DNA from: Cryptomeria japonica
Lineage: Eukaryota > Streptophyta > Pinopsida > Cupressales > Cupressaceae
Assembly (NCBI RefSeq): GCF_030272615.1
Contig: NC_081406.1
Coordinates: forward strand, 475,436,900-475,500,899
Length of the DNA: 64,000 nt
Direction of reading: 5' to 3'
Every line of letters starts with the position of its first letter. The first letter of the stretch is position 1. The notes under the pieces were generated by a model, which was not told where the DNA came from, made no database searches, and saw only the letters and a list, made by a program, of their open reading frames with translations. The translations under genes and the position numbers were made by a program. Shown one piece after another: positions 43,650 to 56,245 of the stretch.

Positions 43650-45195
43650 CTTGAATGATGGGATTGAGAGATCTTTTCTTTGGAGAGAGATTGCTAATTC
43701 AATGTTCACCACATTTTGGGTTTTATGAAGATATTTTAATATGATCAAGGTGGGTTATTATAAATGTATAACCCTACCTTTATGTTGGATAGCTCACAAA
43801 AGAGAGACTAGTTTTCTTATGTATAGTAAATTTGATCTTTTTGACCCCAATGTGGGCCATCTCAAATATCATATGGCATTATATTGATGGAGAAACTTGA
43901 GAGCCAAAACTAATAGGGTATTAAAATGGCTCGATCAAGTGATGATTCCAACTCAATCAATTTTTATTTTTCTAACTATTATTCCTTGCCAATTAATCAA
44001 TTCACAAATGTTGTTTTATCTCACCATTTATTAATATATTTTCATTTTCCATATTGAGTGATAGATTTCCAATCCTAAAGTTATGAAGAGCCAATTATTC
44101 CTAAACACGTCTCTTCTTAGTTATAAATCTATGATAACTCATATCCAACATGTTTAAAATTTGGATCCACATCCTCTACATGGAGTTGAGTAGATCAAAA
44201 GGTAGAATAATTCCATTACCCATACTTCATGGTTCTTTTGCATTTATAGAAGGCAAGTTTCTCATTTTTCTTATAGCTTGTAGAAAGCCACCATACATGA
44301 GTTCCACCAAGTCAAAATTTCTTTAGAAGCTCAACCATTTAACTCTATCATCTAGCTTTCAATGGCTCAACTATAAAAGCAACAAATCATCGAGGCTCAT
44401 TCAAATCAAGGGGCCCAAACCAAAGCTTCATTGCACTCAATATTGGGGATAAGGTCACAAAATAATTCTTTCAATATTTATGATCTCATCACACCTCTCA
44501 ATTTGTTAATTTAATATTCAAGAAGTCCAATTAATACTCTAGGAGCTACTTGAAATTCTTCAAGATATTGTTCAACATTAAAAAATATATATTTTTGACA
44601 TAATACTACATGGATATTCAATAGCTTGTTGTGTTGTAGTGTCTTAAGGTTATCCCTTATGAGTTATCTAATTTCAAACAATTTTTTTGTGACCAGATTC
44701 TCAATCAATAACTTAAGGAGGCATTTTTCTCTAGGGCTAATGATAAAGTCCTTAGATTAGATAACTTTCCATGTGATTTATATAAAACATTTTGGGACAC
44801 TATGGGTAATGGCTTACACATTAATTATCTTGAAGTCATGCAATCTAGTTCATTGGGTACTCTTATAGAAAAGGGAAGTTCATACTTAAGGCTGGTAACC
44901 TTGCAGACATCAATAATTATTTGTTGCTCATGCTTCTCAATTTCTCCTACAAGATTATTTCTAAGGCATTGGCTTTTAAATTCCACTTCATAAACTATAT
45001 TCATTAAGTCTAAGTTTATTTAGGATAATATCATCACCATTTGGGAAGGAATAGATTGTGCTCATCACTCCCAATGACCTATTATTTTATCAAATTTGGA
45101 TTTGCTAAGGCCTACAACTATATTAAATGCTCATTCATTCTTTCCATGCTAGATGTTCTTGTATTTGACCCCTAATTTATTGTATAGAATAAATA
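43650..45195 (+). pseudogene. LINE (L1-type) endonuclease/RT remnant
   Basis: Badly decayed ORF2-like DNA. 44720-44860 reads in pieces like the LINE segment before RT (RLDNFPCDLYKTFWDTMGNGLH, SSSLGTLIEKG). 44900-44990 gives LADINNY... then LLNFSYKIISKALAFKLHF in shifted frames. 45020-45190 gives a LIT-WEGID block and FGFAKAYNYIKCSFILSML, the FDFAKAYDxxxW palm motif of plant LINE RT with Asp residues changed. The upstream part (43650-44100) has weaker endonuclease-like hints. Non-LTR RT primes on nicked genomic DNA; this copy is inactive. Confidence 0.6.
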
Positions 45196-45900
45196 TTATG
45201 ATCTCATGCTGCACAAGAAATATTTTAAATAATATAAAGGTAGGAAACTAAATATAATATCCAACAACTATAGAATTTAAAGAAAACATGGAATTGAGAG
45301 AAAATGTGTCACCAATATTATCACACTCTACTAATATAAAACTTGCAAACAAGAAGAAAAAAAAATTGTTTAGATATTTAAGGGGCTTGAATAACCCCCA
45401 TTTTCGTACTTCTACCTCCATGACAATCTAAATTTTTTAAAGATACATGAAGAAATACAAGTATGCTTGCCTCAAAATGAAAAATATAATAGTTGTGATA
45501 TAAATTTATCTTATTGCACTATGATAACACCAAGAATCTATAAATACTAGCATAGAATGATAGATAGAGTAGGAATGAGACAACAAAATAAAATGAGATC
45601 ACTTGGAAGTTGCAAAAAACCTCAAAAGAAAATGTTGTTGCTTTGATAATAATGTACTTCACAATCCTAATTGAAGAAAATGTCATGTGGAGGAATAAAA
45701 ATATTCTTGTGTATATAAAATAAAATATCTTCTTCAAAAGTTGAAGCCAAATGTATGAGAGAGAAAGAGTGTAAAAAATAAACTTCTTGTTTAAAGCGGC
45801 AAGTCGAGTTGATTTTGTTCAACATGAATGCATGTAGGGGCATTACTTATGGAATGTCCATAGGAAAGTATGTTGTTTATTGTTGCAAATGTGAAGATGG
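45196..45900. other. Unassigned AT-rich stretch
   Basis: No coding signal or clear repeat boundary seen between the LINE remnant and the LTR-like block that follows. Confidence 0.4.
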
Positions 45901-45903
45901 TTT

Positions 45904-46730
45904 ATGTTTTAGTATGGTTGTCATTAATGTCAACGCACCGATTATGTTTTCATGCTTGGTCTTTGCTCCAAATGTTCTGAATTATTGTAGATATATTGAT
46001 GAAATGTTGGCACGTTGGTCGATATTATCTTGAGGTTCTTCTCTCATGTTTTTGGTGGTCTGGAAGGTATTCTCCAGAAGTTTATGCAGTGTTGATGATG
46101 ACTTTCTAATAGATTTTTGTAGTGCTCTGCATCTTCAATTCTCTTGTTGTGTTTCTAGATCTATGCTTTTAATACTTGTATCTTTGTTATTCTGATTCGC
46201 CACGTGTTGTTGTGCTCTAGAATCATTCTTACTTGGTTTGGTTAATCCCGAATGCTCTATCTTCTTGGTCTGGTGATTACAACATTTGGATAACATATTT
46301 TTTATTTATGGTGTAGTCCATTTTTCACTCCTTTCCACCATGAGAATGCTTAGTGAAGACCTATTTTTGAATTATGTTTTATTATCTCCTTAGCTAACTT
46401 GAAAAATCTATTTTGGAGATCAGTATATATAAAGAATGATTGTAATGAAGTATATAGAGAAGGATTTGTAGAAGGAAGTTGATTATAAAAGGAAGATCTA
46501 TCTTTGGTGTTGAGAAGTGGTTGATCAGTGTGGTTGTATGTTGATGTTGTTTGGTACCACTGGTAGTGAGACTAAGGTTTCTTCTAACATTGTAGAAGAG
46601 TAGCAATTGTGCCTTTTGTGGTGGATTCTTTCTTTCTTCCTCTGGGCAGTGAGCCCTCCTTTTTCTAACGGTTTTAGCCGATAAGTGATCCCACCTATAG
46701 TGATAAATTTTGGTAGTGATCCATCTTGTA
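45904..46730 (+). repeat. Probable solo LTR or LTR fragment
   Basis: A start like TGGTTGTCATTAATGTCAAC resembles plant Copia LTR starts. A TATA box (TATATATAAAG) lies at 46424-46434, followed by a pyrimidine-rich leader typical of R/U5. I see no second copy, PBS or internal region, and both boundaries are approximate. The 153-codon minus-strand ORF at 46394-46855 overlaps it and is not supported as a gene. Confidence 0.4.
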
Positions 46731-46739
46731 AAAATCACC

Positions 46740-47722
46740 TTAACTAGTGCCACCCTAATAGGTGTTTTTAATATGAGACTAGCTGTAAGGAAACTTGCAA
46801 CCAACTTTATGACAATTTCCACATAACCCAATATAGATTTCAACAAAATAATCACATAGAATCTACATGCAAAGAATAGACAACATACCCATCAAAGATG
46901 ACGCAAGATATATCCTGGTAAAACCCTCATGAGGGAAACACCTAGCCTCCAAAATCATCCATGACCATGTATTATTCATCAATGCAACATTACAATACAA
47001 CTGTGAAAGCTTTTGAAACCCAGACATCAACAAGCACTCCATGTGAACAAGCATGTAACCACACATCCCTGCCATGCTTCTAACCTCCACAAATGCTAAC
47101 CTGTCTAACCGAGTCTAACCCAAACAACTACCCTTGTGGTTTCTTTTATAAACACTAGCTCCCACAAAACCACCAAGTGGTATTACATCAAAACCATGTG
47201 CTACAAAACCATGCATGAATACCATGGGCTAACTACCCCATTGACCCCACATCTAATACTGGGTACTTTATTAAATTAATTTCTCTAATATTAAATAAAT
47301 ACAATAGAAAAATATCCTTATGTTACAATACAACTCATCAAGTGGTCCCAAGAATATTCCCAAGGAATCTCTACATGTTACACGTCCATGTGCAACATCA
47401 AATAAATAAATATTACATTACATGTCCAAGGGAAACTCACATAATAAATAAATATTACAATTATAAACATTATTATGCAAGGTGTACAACACCTATTTTC
47501 CCAACACTAACATTCTTTGTGGTTTTTCCCTTCTTGGGTTTTCCACACCATATCTAGTGTCTCTTGTGTGTGCTCTTTTCATGTTATTATTTGTTCATGG
47601 TTAAGAAATCTGAAATTTAAATTGCTAGATCTGTTTATCTAGAAAAATAATATGTTTTATTTTATAACTAATTCACCCCCACTCGTAGTTGTCCGAAACA
47701 TTCAACAATTTATGACACTACA
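46740..47722 (-). repeat. LTR-like remnant, minus orientation
   Basis: At its right edge the minus strand begins TGTAGTGTCATAAATTG and soon reads GAGTGGGGGTGAATTAG, like the GAGAGGGGGGTGAAT block near the start of LTRs A, B, G and H. Internal words such as AAAACCCTCATGAGGGAAAC also look LTR-derived. The left edge is not resolved. Confidence 0.4.
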
Positions 47723-47734
47723 ATTTAATTCTTA

Positions 47735-48180
47735 TTTAGTCTACATAATATCATTGTCACTTGGCAAGGAATGGATTTGTTCATTGCTCCCAACAACTTT
47801 TTATTTTTATCAAATTTGACTTTGCTAAGGCCTATGACTATATTTAATGGTCATTTATTCTTTCCATGCTAGGTGCACTTGGATTTGGCCCTTAGTTTAT
47901 TCACACGATCAAAATGTTCTTTGTTGTTGGTTGTTCTTGCATCACCATTTCCAATCAACAATCTAATTCATTTTAGTTCCTCACATCCATTAAGAAAGGT
48001 TGCCCCCTTGCCCATACCCTTTTTTCTTGGCAGCTGAGGAATTCAATTACTTATTGGTGCAAGCTATTTATCAATCTTGTTTTAAGGTGATTTCCCTCCC
48101 CAATTCCACCTAATAGCTAGTCAACAAGCATTATGTCGATGAATTCTTCATCATTTATGTAGGAGTCTCTAGGTCCACAA
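47735..48180 (+). pseudogene. Second LINE RT fragment
   Basis: 47735-47905 is a diverged direct copy of 45022-45190 (same block: CATAATATCATTGTCACTTGG versus GATAATATCATCACCATTTGG). It continues further into the RT palm and GCPLAP-like segment (about 48000-48030), with stops and frame changes throughout. The overlap shows two separate LINE fragments or a duplication, not one interrupted element. Confidence 0.55.
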
Positions 48181-50159
48181 AAAATCCAACATCACCCAAA
48201 AATATATCTTAGGTTTTTTTTAGTTATGGCTTTGTTTTATTATGTTTCCATTAATTTCTATATCCTCTAGGAAGAATTTTATACCCAAATTGGCCAAATT
48301 AAGGATACTATCATGTATAAGGGATTAATGGATATTCCAAATTTTATTATGTGAAAATTGGAGAAAAATTAACTAATTTGTGTTAGATATCAGGTTTGGG
48401 TCTATTCAATATTGAATTAGGGATTGGGGCGGTCTCGAGAGCCATCAAAACCGTCAATTGGTTCTTGTTCTCTCCCTTCATGCTGACTATTTCGAGTCCC
48501 ATCAATATTGTCGATGGGTTATTAGACAACTTTTTTGGAGATTGCAAAGGTTTAGCAAGGTCTAGGAATCACAAAACCACTGAAGAGGATCTATTTCCCA
48601 ATGAAGGTTATGATGATTCTTCAAGAGTTAGCTTTCTTGGTGAGTCAAAGGTTTGGCTAGTTCAAGGAACATCATAACCAACAACAAGTTTTAGTTCTTG
48701 GTGATTTTGATGATAAAGGTATTGAGTGCTTTGTTCACGTTCCTAGTCAAAGTATTGATAAAGGGCAAAGTTCCTAACATTTTAAGTGTTCATAAAGGGA
48801 ATAAAAAATCATTGATAAAGGCTTCATCCATTACCTCTTTTATAGTTCCTAGCGAGCTCAAAATCTCTAATAAAGGAAAGAACATGAAGTTTCTAAAGGG
48901 ATCAAAACCCTTGATAAAGTAATAAGGCACTATAAAATGACAAAGAGATACAAAGATGATTATTTCAACCTAAAAAGTGGATCAAATGTTCAAATGCATA
49001 CACAAAATATGACTTGAGATGCCAAGGTGTGAGCAACCAATTTTCTTCTTCAATAGTCAAATGCAATAAAGATGGATCTTGATTGTTTTAGAAGGATATT
49101 TTGGGGGGAAGCCAAGAAAGGTGATCCGGAGAGTCTCTTGTAGAATGTATCATAAGGGAATAGGTAAATATTGCAAAAAAAATGGTAGAGGTGAAAAGGG
49201 AAGGACACTATAGAAAGAGTGATAAGGGATCAAGAGAGAGGGGGAGAGGGAGAGGTAGATGGATATGGAGAGAGAGAGAGAGAGAGAGGGATATGTCATG
49301 AGAGAATGTTGAATATGTAATGTATTTCTAAAGTATGAATAATAAATATTTTAAATATTTTTGAATGTGTTGTGAGTGTGTGGGTTGTGTGATTGGGTTT
49401 CTTGATAGGGCCTCTTGATAAAAATTGCATCAATTGGTATCAAAGTGAGGTTTGTTTTTTCAAGTGTGTGATTTTGGTTTCGAGAGTCCTATAACTGTAG
49501 ATACTTGGGTGAGCATGTGTAGTTGGCATCCAACAAAGGTAAGGCTAGGTATAAGGTGTATGAGTTCCTCCATTGAGAGAGAGTGGGTAAAGGAATCATA
49601 TTCCAAAACCTTTTTGGGTTGAGGATAAGCATTGGTAAGAGTGAGGTTTTTCACTAGTTGCAAAGGTTGCAAATTGTGTGAAGTTGAATGTGTGCATTAG
49701 ATGATATTGAGCAAGAGTTTGGGGTTTGTCTTGGGAAGGGTATTAGAAATTTTGATGTTTGTAAGGAGGGAAAAAATATACAAGGCCAATATTAATGAAA
49801 TTAAGAGGACTTTGAAGGAATATTCATGTCCCTTTTTCATAATTTCATAAAAATAGTCATTTACTAAAAATAATAAGTCATCAATCCCAAAATAGCAAAT
49901 CGGGATCAATTGATAAATTAGGAAATATAATTAATTTTGGTGATTTAGTTAAGAATAAATTTTATTTTTTAATCACCAAATATATTTTATTTTAATTAAG
50001 TTTTGAACTTTTCTTTGGGATCCTCAAATATCCTAGTTTTGGCATCTAGTGGGTTATGACAAGTCAACACGAGTGGTATTTTGTATTAGGAGTGGAAGAA
50101 GACATGCATACAAAGGTTAGATGAATATAATGGAGTGGTAATATCTCCATGGGTATGGT
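48181..50159. other. Unassigned stretch with a PBS-like site and a GA repeat
   Basis: Plus-strand frames at 48396-48677 and 48698-48922 are unrecognised. ATTGGTATCAAAGTG at about 49433-49447 resembles the initiator-Met PBS on the plus strand and follows TTGCA, so an LTR may end there; no coding region follows. A GA-rich microsatellite is at about 49215-49290. Confidence 0.4.
49262..49289. repeat. GA microsatellite
   Basis: A run of about ten GA units within a longer purine-rich tract (49215-49295). Confidence 0.85.
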
Positions 50160-50164
50160 ATTTT

Positions 50165-51198
50165 TGTTGGAAGCAATGCAAAAAAATGAGAGGAAGGGGT
50201 GAATTAGTTTGCTCAAAAATTTATTGCAACCTAAACCACAAATCAGATCTGATAATTAGCAATTTAAAGCATGAAACAACACCACATCAATATCACACAT
50301 AACACCAAGATTTATTATGTGGAAAACTTGAGTAAGGTTAAAACCATAGTGGGAACCTTCCCACAATGAGATAATACCATGTTAGGAGTAAATGTAAATA
50401 TTACAATGGGGAATGCACATGCATTCAAGCACACTGCCTAGAGCTCACTGCTCAAACAAGAAACCCAAAAGATTTGCCCTTAGGGAAGGCTCACTACCTT
50501 ATAGGAAGTCTCACTCTCTTACAAAATCATTTGAACAACAATCCAAATTACATGAACTATGAAAATAGCATCTCCATATGCCTGAGTAGAGTTTTTAAGA
50601 TCGCTATCAAATCTTCTCTACAACACACTTCTTCGCACTACTTTGCACAACTTCTTTGCTACTAAATGATTGATACAATATTTGCACATATCATGATGCC
50701 TCTCAATGATTATTACATTCATTTATACAAGTCATCAACCCATGAAATATAGGTTGGCTCAATGCACGTTACATATTAGAAAAATATAATTGCATATGTT
50801 ATAACAATACATGCGGACCAAAACAATGTCAGCTAAGACATAGTCTGGACCTAAACAACCACTGCAAATATGAAACACCTCCAAGAATTATGCCTTGATC
50901 ATCCACAACATGCTACCACATCATAAATGTCACATACCAGGAAGAACATCACCGGATAAGGAAAATATTCAATAACATGCACAATAATCAATGCAGACCA
51001 TCAATACGCATAGAACACAATCTAGAGACATTCACAAGCAATGTGAATTGCACCACAACAACCACAACAACTTGGATTACTAGAATCATCATCTTCTCTC
51101 TACTAGAGCTTGAGAACACCAACATAATTGACTATCAACCTAAAAGATTTTCTTGTGGATTTCCAAATCATGAAAAAATCGAACTGAGGACACACATC
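50165..51198 (-). repeat. Left (3') LTR of element G, first part
   Basis: Matches 57313 onward (shared ACTTAGTTTGCTC-type start region, CACTGCCTAGAGCTCACTGCTC, ATGCGGACCAAAACAATGTC). Interrupted after ACATC (51194-51198) by H. A minus-strand TATA candidate (TGTATAAATG) is near 50733; it is altered in the other LTR. Confidence 0.85.
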
Positions 51199-52499
51199 TA
51201 TTAGGATAACCGGTGAACAACTGAGAGAGGGGGGGTGAATCAATTGTTAATAGATTATATCAATTAATCCACTTAATAACCTTAAACCAAAGCATAAACA
51301 TTAAGTATCGGAATAGTAGAAACAGATACCGGTAAGCAATGAAACTTAACAATAAAGAACATAATCGACACAATGCAACCATATCACATAACACCATGAT
51401 TTGTACGTGGAAAACCTGGAAAGGGAAAAACCATAGTTGGAAGCCTACCCACAGTCAGATGATACTTCTGCAGAGAGTATGTGATACAATGAGGGCCATG
51501 CACATGCAGGAAGGCACACTTCCTAGAGCATACTGCTCATTACCAAAGAGTCTCATTAACTACAAAGAGGTGATAACCATCTCAAGAAAAATGGACAACA
51601 ATACAGAATAATGAACTGCCAGAGATAACATCTACCATGCCTAATTATAGTCCCGATTAAGCTCAATATCGGAGGCCTTTAACCTCTTCCTTAATCCCAA
51701 TTCAATCACCTATGATCGACCAAATCTCCTTCGCATATGATATTGCATTTCAAGACCATGACACACATTCCCCATAATCTACAATGAGATCTTACATCAT
51801 TTTATACCAACCCTAAGGCCTAAACCAATTAGGACGGCCACCTAAAAGATATTACAATAAGATCATTACATAAATCCATATTACAATGATATGCCATGTT
51901 GGCTTAAGACCAAAACAATAATAACCAATCCATAGAACATCCTGAAACATCACAGTAACATGTAGAGTACATATTAACACGATATCGGTCCATAACCTAG
52001 ATAGGTACCAGACCTATTCTGGGTCCACCACGCCAAAGAAATGTCTTCAAGCAGTTGAAGCACGATCAAAGAACATCTTCAGCATCCTGAAATCCATGTA
52101 GAAGTTGTACCAACACCACTTATGCATCCTGTCAAGATTCCTTAGTGAAAGCTCTACTGGTTAAACCTTAAACCAATGTCGGTATGGGTTTACAAGAGTG
52201 TATGATAGTATTTGATTACCAAGTCAATACCAATTGACCAAAACATGCTCCAAAAACATGTAACACATAAAATCAAACATACTCCATTGATCCAAACATG
52301 TCGGAAGTGTCCAATAGATAGTCTCTTCTGCCGGTAACACTAGATCTTCTACCGATAACCAAAACATGTCTGTCGGTAACCAAAACCTGTATGTCGGTAA
52401 CCAGAACTTGTTTGTCGGTAACCAACCATAACAGCTAGTGTTGTCATCAATGACAAAACATCAATGCAACACATAATCAATTCATCCATAATTCCAACA
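51199..52499 (-). repeat. Element H: solo Copia LTR inside the left LTR of G
   Basis: 1301 bp from TATTAGGATAACCGG (a TG start changed to TA) to ATTCCAACA, flanked by perfect ACATC duplications (51194-51198 and 52500-52504). The uninterrupted site is at 58340-58346. Contains CTGAGAGAGGGGGGGTGAATC near the start. No internal region, hence a solo LTR. Minus orientation is by analogy with A and B. Confidence 0.85.
52330..52428. repeat. Short tandem repeats in LTR H
   Basis: Four to five units of about 21-22 bp built on GTCGGTAACCAAAACNTGT, with the first units more divergent. No spacer pattern like a CRISPR. Confidence 0.8.
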
Positions 52500-52504
52500 A
52501 CATC

Positions 52505-52835
52505 AATGTCCAAAATACATCCCACACATCTGCAACTAAAGATATTATAATTCTAGAGCAATGCGTAGCACAAATCAAAATACCAAATAACACAAACAAC
52601 TGAATATCAACCACACTACTAGAGCTCATAACTCAATCAAATCATCATGCAGACCTCTGAAACTTTTGGTGAATCAACTAGAGATAAGTATCTCAAAACC
52701 CATTAATCTGCATTAGCTCATTTTCTACACACAAGCTAAACCAACTCATTCAATCTGACTGAAACACTGGAATACACGGGAGAATATGTTGACTTCAATG
52801 ACAACACATCAACCAATGCCCAACAATCTTTAACA
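52505..52835 (-). repeat. Left (3') LTR of element G, second part
   Basis: Matches 58347-58633 and ends TCTTTAACA. It is followed at 52836 by ATACCCCTTTGG, the complement of a polypurine tract. Confidence 0.85.
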
Positions 52836-53229
52836 ATATACCCCTTTGGAATTTATGGAAATATATGAATATGAAAAACAATCAATGCAAAGAAAGAAAT
52901 CAACTCACAACAATCTCCCTCAAAATCACAAGGATCAGCTCCCCCTTTGACAAACAACTCAAATAAAAAATCTTTGATTTCCTAGCCCAAAATGCTTCAA
53001 GGTTTTTCACATGCTCTTCTCTCCTCCTTTGAAATCAATGACAAAGTCTCAGGAATTGGGATTCTCTTCCCCTTGAATTAGCTTCACAAATCTCTACATC
53101 TGAACCATTGAACACCAATACTGACTACTCCCCCTGAGTAGTCGCCTCACTCATCAATTTGGATCATAAAATATCTCTATGAAGTTCAGCGGACTGAAGC
53201 AAATCTGTGCATCTTAGTTCTTATCAGGA
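52836..53229 (-). other. 3' spacer of element G with purine tracts
   Basis: Non-coding. Purine tracts on the coding strand have complements at about 52840 (CCCCTTT), 52938 (CTCCCCCTTTGAC), 53018 (CTCCTCCTTTGA) and 53128 (CTCCCCCTGAG). The first abuts the LTR and is the likely PPT. Confidence 0.6.
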
Positions 53230-54650
53230 GGGGCAATTACCCCTAACTTCTCTCTAAGATACTCAAAAGTATCTTTAGGCAAAGGCTTCATAAAGATGTC
53301 TGAAATCTATTCCTTTGTAGATACATACTCCAATCTAACTTCCTTCTCATTCAGCTTCTCTCTCAAGAAATGAAACTTGATTGATATATGCTTTGTTTTA
53401 GAATGCAATATCAGATTCTTAGAAATATTGATAGAACTTGAATTATCATAGTATATAGAAATAGGCTCATCATAAATAACTCCTATATCCTTAAACATCT
53501 CCTTCATCCAAATTACCTGAGTACAATTGCTAGCAGCAGCAATGTATTCAACCTCTGCAATAGATAAAGAAATAGCATTTTGCTTCTTACTTTCCCAAGA
53601 AACCAAATTTTTTACCCAAAAAGAATGTACCACCAGTAGTGCTCTTCCGATCATCAACATCACCTACCCAATCAACATTTGTAAAAGCACTCAAGGTAAA
53701 TTCATCATTCTTAGGATATCACAAACCAAAATTAATTGTCCCTTTCAAATATCTGAATATCCTTTTTATAGAAGTAATATACTATTCCTAAGATCAACTT
53801 GAAATCTAGCAACATGACATGCAACATTCATTATATGAGGTCTAGTCTGAGTCAAATACAACAATCCACCAATCATAGATCTATATTTGGTCTAATTAGC
53901 TTTTGGAGAATCATCATCCTTTGTCAATTTACATCTGGCCACCATAAGTGACCAACTGGTTTAGAGTCCTCAAAACCAAATTTCTTCAACAATTCCTTCA
54001 CATACTTGGACTGAGATATGAAAATACCTTTATCCAACTAAGTAATTTTCAATCTTAGAAATAATTTCATTTCACCAGTCATAGACATCTCAAATTCATT
54101 CTACATCTCTTTAGCAAATTTCTTACATAGGCAATTATTTCCTCCAAAGATAATGTCATCAACAAAAAAATCAACAATCAAAATGTTGTTCTGATCAATA
54201 TTGAAATAAAAATTAATGTTAGCATTACCTTTATTGAATCCAAGCTTCATCAAATACTTGTCCAATCTGGCATACCAGGCTCTAGAGGCTTGCTTCAATC
54301 CATATAATGCTTTCTTCAACTAGCAAACCATGTCCTTTTCATTTGTCAACTGAAATCTATCTGTTTGGTCAATATAGACTTCTTCTTCCAACTCACCATT
54401 AAGAAAGGCTTGTTTGACATCCATCTAATAAACATTGAAATCTTAGTGAGCAGTATAGGCAAGAAATAATCTAACAGCTTCAATTATAGCTACCGAAGCA
54501 AAAGTCTCCTCATAATCAATTCCTTCCACCTGTGAATAACCCTTACAAACAAGTCTACATTTATTTTGAACAACTTCACCCTTTTCATTCAACTTATTTT
54601 AGAATACCCATTTAGTTCCAATTACATTTTTATCCTTAGGTCCAGGAAGA
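53230..54650 (-). pseudogene. RT-RNase H region of element G
   Basis: RT pieces at about 54650-54330 are scattered and broken. 54319-54101 has ALYGLKQASRAWYARLDKYL and the catalytic VDFFVDDIIFGG (Phe replaces Tyr). RNase H at 53663-53307 has LVSWESKKQNAISLSIAEVEY, YYDNSSSINISKN and KHISIKFHFLREKL. At least one frame change separates RT from RNase H, and the region between (53664-54100) has multiple stops. Inactive. Confidence 0.8.
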
Positions 54651-55026
54651 AGAATCCATGTATCGGATTCAATTCTTCTTCCATAGCTTTAATCCAATTT
54701 TCTTCTTTACATGATTCATCAACATTTTTAGGTTCAATCTTAGAAATCAAACAAATTTCTTCAGCAAGTCATCTCCTAGTCATCACACCTTTATTCTTAT
54801 CACCAATAATCTAATTTTTTGAATGATTCAACCTCACATACCTAGGAATTTTAGGATTTTCTTGAATTTCAGACTCTTTAACTCTTTCTTCTGCACAAGC
54901 ATTTACACCTTTCTCTTCATTCTCAGGATTCTTTGGATCAATCTGACCTTGACTTTGGGTTTTCATTTGATTTCCTTTATTTGAACTGGCATCCTAATCA
55001 TCAAAATCATATCTGTAAGATTTGAT

Positions 55027-55990
55027 CTATCTTACATTCCCTTCATCAACCTTCACATTAGTACTTTCAACTATCTTTCTCAATCTTTTGTTATAACACT
55101 GGTAGGCCTTACTTCTAGTAGAGTAACCAAGAAAAATTCCTTCATCACATCTAGCATCAAACTTTCCAAGAATTTTCATCTCTTTTGATATAGCATCTAC
55201 TTCCAAAAATTTTGAAATATCTAACAGTAGGGGCATGACCAAACCATAACTCTTAAAGAGTCTTACCAATGTTACCTTTGACATTTACCCAGTTAAGAGT
55301 GTATACTGCAGTGCTCAGAGCTTCTCTCCAATACATATGTGGAACATTTCCTTCAATCATCATGGTTCAAGTATCTTCTTGAATTATTCTATTATTTCTC
55401 TCTACAACACCATTTTGTTGTGGTGCCCAAGGAGCAGATAACTATCTCTTAACTTCATGCTCTTCACAATATGCATTAAACTCACCAGAAGTGAATTCTC
55501 CACCTCTATCAGATCTCAGACACTTCAAATTCAATCCAGTCTCAATTTCAACCCTAGATTTGAAAATATTGAACTTCTCCAACACTTTAGACTTCTCCCT
55601 TAAGAAGGTAACCCATGTCATTCTTGAATAATCATCAATTAGCAACATGAATTACCAGTCACCTTGCAAGCTTCTCACTCTAGAAGGACCACACAAATCA
55701 GTATGTACAAGATCCAACAATCCAATAGAATTATATTGTTTTCTCTTATAGCTAACTCTTGTTTGCTTCCCTAATTGACATTCCTTTCAATCAAAATTTA
55801 TATGACACATTCTTCTATGCCATAACTAACTTTCATCAATCTGAGAAATCAAACAAATTTTACCACCAGCATTCAAGTGAAATATATTACCTTTATCTTT
55901 GTACTTGATGCAATCCCAGTTCCGGAGCTACTCAAGCTCTCACATTTTCCATTCTTGAATTGTAAGTTATATCCCTTATCAACCATCTGA
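55027..55990 (-). pseudogene. Integrase region of element G
   Basis: The stretch around 55700-55670 keeps HTDLCGPSRVRSL, so the first catalytic Asp survives. 55648-55442 has LLIDDYSRMTWVTFLREKS and CLRSDRGGEFTSGEF (Asp kept). PQQNGVVERN follows near 55410 (Glu kept). 55284-55027 is the C-terminal part ([30 protein letters not shown]). All three DDE residues are readable, unlike A and B, but stops and frameshifts disable it. Confidence 0.8.
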
Positions 55991-56245
55991 CTAACACTCA
56001 AAATTATGCTTTAAACCTTCAACATACAACACATCACCAATATTGTGCTTATCATCAAGAGAAATATAACCTCTACCATGGATTACATGAGCTTTGTTAT
56101 CACCAAATCTTACTATACCACCATCATACTTTCCCAAATTTACAAATTTTCTCTTACCACCTATCATATGATGACAGAAACCATTGTCAATTACCCATTC
56201 ATCTTTCTCCTCAACTTTAGCAACCAAAGCTTTTTGAGTTCTCAT
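55991..56245 (-). pseudogene. Copia protease of element G
   Basis: WVIDNGFCHHMI corresponds to the Copia active site WxxDSGxxxHM(T/S) with Ser changed to Asn; then FVNLGKYDGGIVRFGDNKAHVIHGRGYISL. Located between gag and integrase as expected. Confidence 0.8.

Noticed and set aside
46394-46855. 153-codon minus-strand ORF
   Set aside because: Overlaps an LTR-like block antisense to its TATA box; no domain and biased composition.
49433-49447. Full-length LTR element starting at a PBS-like site
   Set aside because: Only the PBS-like word is present; no gag or pol follows before element G begins at 50165.
52330-52428. CRISPR-like repeat array
   Set aside because: Units of about 21-22 bp are directly adjacent, without spacers, inside a plant LTR.
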